Below, one piece after another: positions 48,101-60,096 of a stretch of DNA of 64,000 nucleotides (positions are counted from its first letter, which is position 1; each line of letters opens with the position of its first letter). The stretch is from contig JABAKD010000005.1 of the NCBI GenBank assembly GCA_012845835.1, positions 7,861,473-7,925,472 of the forward strand. Reading direction: 5' to 3'. Under the pieces are notes generated by a model. The model had not been told where the DNA came from. It worked only from the letters and a program-made list of their open reading frames with translations, and searched no databases. A program made the translations under genes and the position numbers. The DNA is from Undaria pinnatifida. Taxonomy: Eukaryota > Sar > Phaeophyceae > Laminariales > Alariaceae.

Positions 48101-51100
48101 TCGTTCATTGGCTGGAGCTTCCAACCCCATACAATTGTTGGCCGGGATACAGAGTTTCGGAAACTTTTGGTGCATCTCTACCGTAGCGCGCGTCTACTGC
48201 TGGACAGAGTGTCTCTTCGCTAACCCGTCAATAGGTGTAGACGGGTCACTGTCCCCGGTCACTCAAGACGGACATGATGCAACCGTGACGTGAAACGTCG
48301 GCGACAACACGCTGAACGAACAAATCGGTGTGGAGCGCCCGATCCTCACTAGCAGATCGCTGATTGGCTGAGTTAATAACTCCAGCAAAGACCACCCAAT
48401 GGGCGCGAGAACGTTCAGCAAATGCTGCGGAGGCTACTGTTGAGGCTACTGCTGAGCCTACTGTTGAGCCTACTGCTGATGCGGCTACTGCTGTTGAGGC
48501 TGGTTTTGAGGCTACTGCTGAGGCTACTGCTGAGGCTACTGTTAAGGCCACTGCTGAGGTTACTGTCGAGGCTATTGTCGAGGCTGCACGCGCGAAATGA
48601 TGTACCTTAACTAAAACCAGACTTAAAATTTAGTTGGCGCAGAGCAGAGCGTTTATCGCGGCGCACACCACGAGCAGTAAAAACAACAAAGTTCACTCGC
48701 GTGAGTGACTTCGAAAGGCTGAAAAATGAGGCGCTAAAAGCACCCGCCCTACCGTAGCCTTAGATGTAGCCCAGCAGCCTTTACTAGACGTCTAAGTTAC
48801 TATCTTGGATAAAGTATGGAAATCGTGGAATATTTCGTTACATGAGTTTTTTATCGTGGTCGATCAAATTTTCAAACAAACAAACAAGGCTGTTTTTTTT
48901 CCGGACAATGGGTAGGGCCGGGCTCGGGGGTAACGATAGGGATACAGGGTTAAACTAGTGTTTTCGGCAGTTTAGCTTTTTTCCTCCTCAAAACACTGGA
49001 AGCACACGTGGGCCAAACCAACTTCCGACCCTTTATCCCTGACATAATTTAGAATTGCGGCAAAAGGCGGCCTTAGTCGTAGCCTTAGTCCTATGCGTAT
49101 ATGTTATGTACAGCTTCCTTACTCGCGGAGCCCCTTCTGTCGGAACCAGTTTAGGCAAAAACGTTAGAGATTATACAAGGATACGATGTAATATAGGGTT
49201 TGTTATAGAGTGAGGACGGCATGTGTACAAGTCTCAATGAAGTGTTTGCGAAAATGTGCTTTTAGAAAATTATGTCCCCCCAAAAAAACATCGACGGCAG
49301 GATTTGAGCTGAATTATAAAAAAAAAGGGCAAACAAGTATTTCAGCGAAGGTGGGAATTTGACGAAATGTACGGTACATTATTTGCTCTGCATATCATTG
49401 GCTTAAACACACCGAGCATCTTCCATGCCTCGCACGCACCACCTGCGCTGCTCGCTGTACACAACACGACAATCGCTGGGAGCACAGAGGCTGGAGAGTT
49501 GCAGCTGGAGTATGATGCGGACGAGCGGCGTTGGGTTGTGCCAGCGGGCCGCCGGCGGACTGCAGGCGGCTCGGTGCTGCAGTAAGCCCTCGCCCGCTAG
49601 GTGTCAGGATGCGTCGTTCCAAAATGGACTACTCCTACTCGTTCTCGTGACAGCATGATGACAACTCGTGTAATCCCACCACGCTGCGGTCGCAGGAGTG
49701 TCGGCGGGAGCAGCAGCAGCAGCAGCAGCGGTGGCGGCGGCGCGCCGCCACGGCCCATATGTAGGGGCGCCGGGCGTGCTCGAAGCAGAGCGCGCCGGCG
49801 CGGTGGCATGCGAAGGCCGAGCACAGCAGCAGCAGCAGCAGCAGCAGGCAGCAACGAGATGAATAGTCGGTCCCAAATCGAAAAATGCAAAAAAGGAAGC
49901 TGTTGTTGCAAGTGGTGCTGGTGGTGCAGATGCTGTTTGTTGTTTTTGTTCAAGCTGATGCTGCCGCTAGCTGTGCTGCCGCTATAGCTGTGCTGCCGCT
50001 AGCCGTGCTGCTACATGCGGTCGTGGGAAAGCAGCGGCGGCAATGCGGTTAACTGTGCATCGTTGCTGGGCTGCCGTTGCTACTCGTACGCTGTTTTCTT
50101 GTGTTTACTCATTTTTTTTTGGTTTGTCGCGTGCCGCACATCCCTACATCCCTCCTCAATTTCGGAGGCGCTGCCTGCAGGACTTCGTTTACCTCTAGCG
50201 CAAACACACCTAAATCTTGGTGGGAAGGCACTTCAACTTTTACGAGGAAGGAAAGTAAATTTCTGAAAACATGTTTTCGCAAACACTTTAAAGGCGTGAT
50301 CTAGCCCCGGGCAGAAAAAATCTCAAGAGAAAAGAAGTCGTTGTGTATCAAGACGAAGTGCGCGTTGGAGCAGAGGTAGAAGACCGCACGAGCACGAAGC
50401 AGTACCCGTAGCTGCTAGACTAGTAGCTAGCGCTGTAGTTGTTTTAAAAGCTGCTACTCCTATTGTAGCATCCAAACAACTCCCTCAACAACCCACCGGA
50501 GGTCGTGGGCCCAAGCCGGTGCAGAACGTCCCAAAGAACCCCGAGACGCGAAGCCTGCAAGATGACGTACAAGCTATGCCACCCCTCCCCCGAGAACCAC
50601 AGCCCCATGTAGTACGCCACACCCACGAGGTTAAGCCACAAGCCGAGCACGTGTCTTATCACAAAAGCGGGAAAGATAGGGGCAAAGAGAGGGAAGGATT
50701 GGTGGGGAGCAGGGAGGAAGGGTGGGGGTGGGGGGAAGTGAAGGGGGGGGGGGGGGGGGGGGGAGGAATGGTTGGGGGGGGGGGGTATACATTTATATAG
50801 AAAAGTGTTCTTGAACGCTAGCAGCAGGTTACATAAAAAAGGGGGCTTGAAAGCTAGTGAACAGCCGGCCAAGTGCGGGGGAAAAGCTGTGAATTGTGTG
50901 AATTGTACCGGACCGACGGACACGAACTTTTAGCTATATTTGTGTCAATATGGGATGAGTATCCAGGAGGGCGCACCCCTTGCAACAAAGGAGGGCCAGG
51001 TAGGGGGTCCATTCACGTGTGCACAATCGTTGTCCGGGGGGGCGGGGGAATAGGCACCAAGTGACCCAATCAACCAATCAACAATGGCGGCAGCGGCAGC

Positions 51101-54100
51101 GACCCATCAATCAATCAGCGGGGACCGCTGCAGCAACCAATAAACCAACCAACGATTAGAGCGAGGCGGTTACCTCCATTGATGTACCCCACCGACCCCG
51201 AACCAGCCATCCTCATCTCGCCGAAAGCACGCAAAAGTAAAATATGAGATCTCTCCGGCAGCAGCAACAATCAACCCCCAGCCCATCGACAAACCAGGCA
51301 GAGGCAACAGCAGCAACAGCAACCAATCAACATCAGCAACAACCAAGCAAACAGTCAGCAGCAGCAGCAGCAGCAGCAACAACAACCAATCAACTAGTCA
51401 AAGATCACCTCCAATGCTTCAGGTACGCCACCGGCCCCAAAGCAGCCATCCTCACGGCCGAAAACAAGCAAAAAAAAATAATCAAGTTCCTTCCCAGAGG
51501 GTAAGCCCAGTCCGGCCTTCCCTCTGGATCGTCCCCCTCCCTCACAATTTGGTACCCTGTTAACGTAAGAGGGGGGGGGGCGGTGGGCGGGGGTAGAAGG
51601 TGGGGGAGATGTGGGGTGGGGGTGGGAAGGGGGATCTGGGGGAGCACCAAAATAATGCCTCAGAGCTAGTACGGGATGGTGTTTCACATTGTTAGTATTA
51701 ATATTATTATACACCTAGTAGTAAAACTATCAACTCTCCTACAAGAAAACGCCGTCCAGCCCTTTTCCGCCTTGAAGAAGCAGTGACAGGTGTGTCAGGG
51801 GCAAACACACTCAGACTCGGAACTAGGATGGGATCACAATTGTGGCGCGTAGCGTACAAAACGATTATAAAGCTCCTATAAGGAAACGTCGCCCAGCCCC
51901 TTTTCACCTTGAAGCAGCAGTGACAGGTTGAACACGAACAAGCTCAACGGGAAGGTGGAGCCGGGCAAGCTCCAGGCCATCCCCTCTGGATTTCCGCGTC
52001 GCATTAAGGTTCAAGGAAGCAGAGCAGAGCAGAGCAGAGAAGAGCAGAGCGTAAGCAGAGTGGAGAGGGGGAGAGCAAAATGCATTGTAGCTCTCGCTGG
52101 GAGCTCGCGCCGGTGGATATTTGTAACTGAAGTCAAATGTGCGCGTCGGTAGGAAGCAGGAAAGACCCAACCCAACTCACCCCAGCCCAACCCAATCCCA
52201 ACGCAACCCAATCCAACCCAAATTTCGTCCAGGTCGCGCCTTACTACCGTCAACTACTCTTACTAGTGCTTATTCTGATCGGAGTAAAAGACAGTCGTAG
52301 CATGCCTCAGATATTCCCTTTCGACATTTGCGCGAGCCCTGCTGTAACGACGATCACCAACGGGAAGGAAAAAACAGTAAAAAGAGAAACCCAAGAGGTG
52401 GGGCGAACACCCACCACTACCATCACCACCACCGTCCACCGCTGTCACCACCACCGAAACCGCCACCACCGACACCATCACCACCACCACCATCACCACC
52501 CAACCAAACATACCGTCACGACTATCACCACTATCAACACCACGACCGATATCAACCGCAACCACCATTACCAACTCCAACACTAATCACCCACCTCCAC
52601 CACCACAAACCCCGACCACCAATATGAATACCACCAAAATAACCACCCACCCCAACCAACAACACAACACCACAACCCCTCATCACCACAACAACAACCA
52701 CCACCACCACCAACACCAACACCCAAAGCCACCACCACCAACACCCACAACTACCACCAACACAAACCGACACCAGCACAGACCATCCACAACCCCCACC
52801 ACCATCACCACCAACACCACCACCAACAACAACGCTACTAGCACCACCATCACTACTGCGACCACACAATAACATCACTACCACCACCACCATCACCACA
52901 GCCACCACCACCAAAAACCGCAATCCCCACAACTACCGCCGGCGACTCACTTCTTAGTTTTTTTCTTATCCTTGTCCACAGCCCGGGGGGTCGCGCGAGG
53001 GTTCCAAAGTTGCCGCCGATCGATCGCGAGCTGCCGGACGACAACATGCCATCCTCCTTATGCTTGTGCCCCTTTTTCCAACACGAAACAGGACAGGACA
53101 GCACGGGACAATTTACAGGACGAGAGTTTTTTTAAGACAGGCCACTGTAGGACAGGTTTTTTTCAAGGACAAGCCAGTTAAGGATAGTGCAGTTCGGTAG
53201 AATAAGACAGGGCAGGACAGGACAGGACAGGACAGGACAGGACAGGACAGGACAGGACAGGACAGGACAGGACAGGACAGGACAGGACAGGACAGGACAG
53301 AATAAGACAGGACAAGACAAGACAAGGCAAATGACGATAGGATAGGTCCGGTGGCGATAGGATAGGTTAGGTGACGATATGATAGGTCAGGTCAGGATAG
53401 GATAGGTCAGGACAGGACAGGATAGGTCAGGGTAGGGTAGAGTAGGGAAGGGTAGGGTAGGCTAGGGAAGGGTAGGGTAGGGTAGGCTAGGGGTAGGGTA
53501 GGCTAGGGTACGAGCAGGGCAGGGCAGGGCGGGGCAGGATAGGATAGGAACGGACAGGGGAAGACAGGACAGGATAGTTAAACTTCATAGTTTAGGACAG
53601 TTTAGAAAAGTTCAGGAAAGCGCAATTGAGGTCAGAGCAGGACAGGACATTCGGCAGGATGGATTAGTTTATGATGAGTGCAGTTTTCGACAGGACAGGG
53701 CGTAGTAGCAGTATTAGTCGTAGCAGTACTAGGAGCAGTATAATAGCAGCAGAAACAGTAGGTAGAAGTAGGAGCAGAGGAACAGTATTTTAGCAGCGGA
53801 AACAGTAGCAGCATCGTCAACAACAGCAGGAGCAAAGCGATAACATAAACAACGTCAGCATCAGCAATAGGAGAAAGGGTTACAGTACCTGCGAAAACTT
53901 CGCTTTGCCCAAGGCGCACAGCATGAAGAAGCCTTCCTTGGACACCTTGTTTCGGTCTCCACCGCCACCGCCGCCGCCGCCGCTGGAGTGGTCGGTGATA
54001 TGTTGAGGGTTGGCGTGGGTGTCCGCCTTGTAGGCCGCTTCGAAAAGAGCCGAAGTCTGTCAAAATGGACGTCACACGTGAGGGCAAGGCAAAGGTAAGG

Positions 54101-57100
54101 TGGGGTAAGGTAGGTAAGGTAGGGGAAGGTGGGATGGGGTAAGGTGGGTAGGGTAGGGTAGGGTGGGGTAGGGTAGGGTAGGGTGGGGCAGGGTAGGGTA
54201 GGTCTGCACTTTGTGGGCCGCGTCGAAAAGAGCCGAGGCCTGCTTGCACAGAAGACACGTGACGATATCACACGTTAAGAATAGGCAAGGGTAATTAAGG
54301 GAAGGTAGGGTAGAGTGGGATAGCGTAGGGTAGAGTGGTGTAGGGTAGGGTAGGGTAGGGTAGGGTAGGGTAGGGTAGGGTAGGGTAGGGTAGGGTAGGG
54401 TAGGGTAGGGTAGGGTAGGGTAGGGTAGGGTAGGGTAGGGTAGGGTAGGGTAGGGTAGAGTAGGGTAAGGCAGGTTACGGTAGGGTAGGGAAAAAATAAA
54501 AGGTGAGGGTTGCAGCCTTGTCTCACGTAATCTCGTGCACAGCCCAGTTCGAAGAATGATATCAATTAAATCCAGTCTTGTCTGCGGCTGCCCCAGCAAG
54601 AGGTGCGCTCGAATTAAGGCTGCTTTGCTTCCCGAAGAAGCAGGTCATATCGCCCTTTTCTGTTGTTTTACTCGAAGTCTCGTCCTAGAAGTAAACAATA
54701 CCCACCTGCAAGATGCTGTGGCGACATTGTGTTGTCCACGCCCTTCTTGTAAGGTACCCACCAGCGTCCGATTCATAAAACTGCCCGACAGCCGTATAAC
54801 ACACCGGACAAAACACATCCCCTGACGAAATTCCAAGCTAATTTTCTCGACTTCGGTCAGAGCGTAGACACGGAACGATGTGCCTACGTAAATATTCCGA
54901 CGAGACGGTTCCAAAGCCACCATTTTCGTGGTGCTTTACCTCCTTTCTTCCGGATACAATCGTCTCAAAAGGGGTGTGTTATCTTGCGGGTTATATATAT
55001 ATATATTAATCACTTTACTCTCCAGCTCAACTCGTAAGAGGTTTTTTACCCCAGCGACCTTCTAGACAAGCCGTGGCCACAGGTCTATCCCCTTTCCCCC
55101 CTCGGTACTTGCCTTCGTTTTTATCGCGCATAGGGTTCAGCATTCCCACTTTTCAGCTGTCTGTGCTCGTCGGGCTACGGTAAAGTCCGTATCTTACTAA
55201 CTTCCGCAGTAGTTTACGCTGCTATTAGCAGCGGTCGCTAGCAACTCGAGCGGCAACTGGTGGACGTTGGTGAAATATTCAAAGAAGCGTACTTCGAAGT
55301 ATAGACAAATCTCGGTTAGCGGCTGGAAAGAAAGAGAAAGCTTCTGTGGGACGGTAGTCCCGCAGCAGGTAAATCTCTTTGTCAGAAGTCAGAAGGGAGG
55401 CATGGAGACACACCGAGGTGGGTGGTACGCGTAACCGCACGCTCGGGGGTCAGCAACGACGATAACCTCCGAGTGCCCCCGAGGAGCCAGGGTGGCCTTC
55501 CAAGCATTATAGTGACAATGAGGCGGAACGATCTAGGGGACAGGGCCTGGTATCCACACTTCAGTCGTCTCGAAAGGAGTCCCGATTTTTTGGCACGATA
55601 CAAATTAGAAAATTCGCATTGGCTAAACTTCAGCTCTCACTTAGGAACTCCCGCTGGTGGGTTTTGGCACCGTCGTTAGCTGTGCGCGTTGGCGGGGAGC
55701 AAACAAAAATCGGACACGACGCGCAACCGGTAGCCAAACAAACACACAACGATTCAAGTTTGTATTTATTGTTTGCAATTTTGGGAGCTTCCGGTAAAAC
55801 ATGACTCACATGTTCTCGGTCACAGTCCGGTCGGAGAAACGACATGAGGTGAATCCAGTCTTCTCTGCCGACGGTGCCCCCTGGCTGCCTCAGCAAGAGG
55901 TACGCCCGGGTCAAAGCTAGCTTGCGTTGCTCCTTCACCCAGTTGTAGCTGCGGGTTGTCGCCGTTTAGGGAAGGGAGGGAGAGAAGGAGAAGGGGGAGA
56001 GAGGGAGAAGGGGGGGGGGGGGGATACTCATTTGTTGCTTGCCTTAGTCATTTGACCATTGACCACGCATCCCTTTCGAGACGGAGCAGGGAGAGGGGGC
56101 GGCGGGTGAGGATTAGAGGAGGGGGGGGGGGGGGGGGGGGAGGCATGTCGATGCTTGCGCTGGAGGTTATTGTGAGAAACACTTCACCTCGAGACTCTAC
56201 AGCGCGTCTAGAGCAATTGGAACATAAGTACCGGTAATACCATCTACCAGTATATAACATGTCGCTGTCACTCTGCCTTGTCCAAGCCGTGAACGCCACC
56301 GACTGCCCCTCTCTTTTGCTCCCATCCTTAGTTTTATCTTCTCGCTCTCCCTCTCTGACTCGCCCCTCTCGCCCCATTTATCTTGTTGTCTATATCTGTA
56401 TTCTCAATACCCCTCTCTCTTACCTCTCTCCCGCTCTCTTTTTCTCGCCTCGCATATCTTAACATGTAATCCCTCTTCCTCTCTCTCCACAAACATGTTT
56501 TACTCCCTCCTTCACCCCCCCCCGTCCCCCCCGCCTCCCCAGACCGATTGAGAAGAAACTACGAGAACAACTAAACCGCGCTAAACAGGGTGAGTGGACT
56601 CGCCTCTCCTTGGATTGGTACTGGAAATTGCGGTTGGCCACAGCGGGCACTAATGCCCCCATGAAGATCACCATGATCACCCCGTACGATAGGCCCATGA
56701 CTTGAATCCCCTGCCACGGCGAAAGGGGAGGCACAAGAATTCGATTGAAGAAATTTGCAACAGCCGTCAGAATGCGGTGGAGGTGATGGTGGTGGTGGTG
56801 GTGGTGGTGGTGGTGGTGGTGGTGGTGGTGGTGGTGGTCGCGGTGGAGGCGGTGGCAGCGGTGGGGGTGGTGGCAATGGTGGTGTTGTTGTTGGTGGTGC
56901 TAGCGGTGGTTGTGCTAGTGGTGGTGGTGGTGGTGTTCGTGATGGTTTTAGTGTTGGTGTTGGTATTGGTGCTATTGTCGGTGGTATTAGTTGGTGTTGG
57001 CGTTGGTGCCATTGTTCGTGTTGTTGTTGGTGCTGTTAGTAGATGGTGTTGGCGGTGGTTGCTTCTAATAGCGGCGGTGCTAATGGTTCATGGCGGCGGT

Positions 57101-60007
57101 AGCATTGGTGTTGTTGATGGTGCTGGGTGTAGGTGTTGGTGGTTGATGCTGATTATTAATCGTGTTGGCGTAGGTGGTTATTGGTGGTGCTAGTGTCGGA
57201 ATTGTTGCTGATGCTGCCCCCCCTCCTCCCCCGCGTCCTCCTCCACTCAACCCTCCTTCCTCCCCTCTCCTCCCTTTCTCACAGTGGTGGTGATGGTTCA
57301 TGACTGTGATGGTATTGGTATTGGTGGCGACGTTGTTGGTGTCGATATTGATGGTGCTCGTGTAGGGTATTGATGTGGGTGTCGATGTTGAATGATAGCC
57401 GTCTTGGTGTAGGTCGAGTTTTGGGTGATGGTGTTACCGTTGGTGGTGGTGCTATTGTCGGTGCTGTTGGTGCTGGTGAAGTTGGTCCCCCTCCACTTAA
57501 ACCACCCCACGCCCTCCTCCCCTCGAAACGGTGGCGGTGATGGTTCATGATGGTGGTGGCAGTGGTGTTGGTGTCGTCGATGATGCTCCTAGCACTGGGT
57601 GGTGGTGTTGATGTTGGTGTAGGTGGTAGTGGTATTGGTGTTGGTATTAGTGGTGGTGGTGATCTAATGCTGCTGGTGGTGATCTATTGCTGGTGATGGC
57701 GATGTTGCCCCTCCCCCGACCACCCCGCGCGCCCTCCTCCACTTAACCACCCCCCCCCTCGCTCCTCCTCGAGGGTCTATGGTCATACGACTACGACCAT
57801 GCACAAACTGAGTACCCCCCCCCCCCCCCTCGCTCCTCCTCTACCACTTCCTCTTCCTCCCTCCCCCACCACCCCTAATCTGGTTTAATTCACCGTTCGT
57901 CCACAGTATTTCTGCTCATTGTCCGGCATGAACGGTACCAACATGAAAATGCGGAGGGACGTCAGGGCGGAGGATCCCGGGTCCTCGTCGGCAAATTTGT
58001 GGATTTTTAATTTGCTATATACTACTTTGGTTTGCTCTTTGCCAAGTTTGCGTTGCTATTTGATATTTTGCTTTGCCATTTGATAGTTTGATTTGCTTCT
58101 TGCAAGACCCGAAGAAAAAAAAAAGTCCGAAAACTGGCAAGATTTTACGCTTCGTTAAAAACGGGCCTTAATTCCACCTTTTGTCCACCGAGTTTCTGCT
58201 GGGTCTCCAGCAATAGACGGTATCAACATGAACATGCGGACAACGTCAGGGCCGATTTCTGATGAAAAATTTGTGGATTTTTTTTTTTTGCTATTCGCTA
58301 TTTTGTGTTGCCATTTGCAAAACCTTAAAAAACAACTCCACAAAACTTGCGAAGTATTCGCGTGCCAGTAAAACGGGACATAACCCCTAACTCACCTTTC
58401 GTCCACCGTATTTCTGCTCGGTGTCCAGCATGAACGGTATCGACATGAACATGCGGAGGAACGTCAGGGCCGCACTTCCCGGCTCCTCGAAGAGAGGCAA
58501 ATCTGCCAAGAAACCCTCGTCTCGCCTTTTATTTTGCAGCGGAAAACACACACACACAAAGTCACGGCAAAAAAAGATCCAACGAACAAAAGCACCACGA
58601 AACACAAACGACAAAAAGCACGGAGGGCAGGAAATTTCAATGGAAAAGACACACAACGAGGGTTTGTAGTTGAAAAAGGCTTCGAAGGGGAAGTTAAGTA
58701 CTGTTGGGGACACAAACCGTATGCCATAGGTTAGACCAGAAGTACACGAAACAAACAAATTCCCGATACCACACTCCTATTTCCGCGAGCCTGAAGTTTG
58801 TTTATACTTGAACCAAGTAAAAAACGAACAGAAAAAAACAAGAGTTACGTTTAAAAACGTTCTTTCAAAACTTATTCCCACAGAGTGCATGCGATTTTGA
58901 GAAAAAAAACTAAACACATCAGCTGTGAGTTCGGTAAATTTAGGGTCGATACTCATCTTTCCAAGCTGCGTGATATGTTAATTTTGCGAATTGCGTGCGT
59001 GCGTATCGTTGTTGTGTGGTTTTCATCTCACTGCTACTTTTTCAGTTTCTGGACAAGCAGTGGTCACAGGTGTCGTCCCTTCTTCCCCCCGCCCCCGGTA
59101 CACGCCTTCAGTTTGGTCACGCAGAGGCTTCACCATTCCCACGGCTGGATTACCAGTGGCGAGATTGACTCGAACTCACGAAGTCGAAATTAACAGTTGC
59201 CAGGTTATATATAGACCATAATAGGGGACGCGGGCTAAAACCAACCAAAAAAAGAAGTGTTTTTACGACGCAAACACCAACGCAATGTCACCAAATCGGT
59301 CGGGTTGGGTTGGGTTGGGTTGGGTTGGGTTGGGTTGGGTTGGGTTGGGTTGGGTTGGGTTGGGTTGGGTTGGGTTGGGTTGGGTTGGGTTGGGTTGGGT
59401 TGGGTTGGGTTGGGTTGGGTTAGGTTGGGTGGATGACAGTTGCACGTACCCACCAGCGAGAGTTCCGAGCAAGAGCTAAATCAGCATCTTCTACACTGAC
59501 AGCGCATGCAGAGTGCATTTCGTGTTTGGTGTGTTGTGTTGCGTTGTACTCACGGTTCCTCTCGGAAGATGACGTAGCCAAGGAAGGCGTAGAAGAAACC
59601 CACAAAGGACATGAGGAAAAACACCGGAGTCATCCTGTCGACAGCAACAAAAACAACCGCAGTAGCAACAATAGTAGCATTAGTAGCAACAATGGCATTG
59701 GCATTAGCAGGAACAATAGTGGCATTAACAGCAACAACAGCAGCATCGGCAACAATAGTAGAAGTAGTAACCACACCAATCAAGTCAAGCATGACAGCAA
59801 CAACAGCAGTTGGGTTATATTGATACTAAGCCGGAATGTAACAGAAGAAACACAGTCAAGAAGGTGTAGAAGAACCCCGCACACGACATCAGAAAAACAC
59901 CAGAGTCATCCTGTCGATGGCAGCGACAGCGGCAGCAACAACAGCATCAGCAACAGCAACAGCAACAACAGCAACAATAACAGCAGCAACAGCAACAACA
60001 GCAACAG

Positions 60008-60096
<89 letters not shown>

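Noticed and set aside
48364..48600. EATAEATV repeat protein
   Set aside because: Pure 12-bp repeat with no non-repetitive coding flank.
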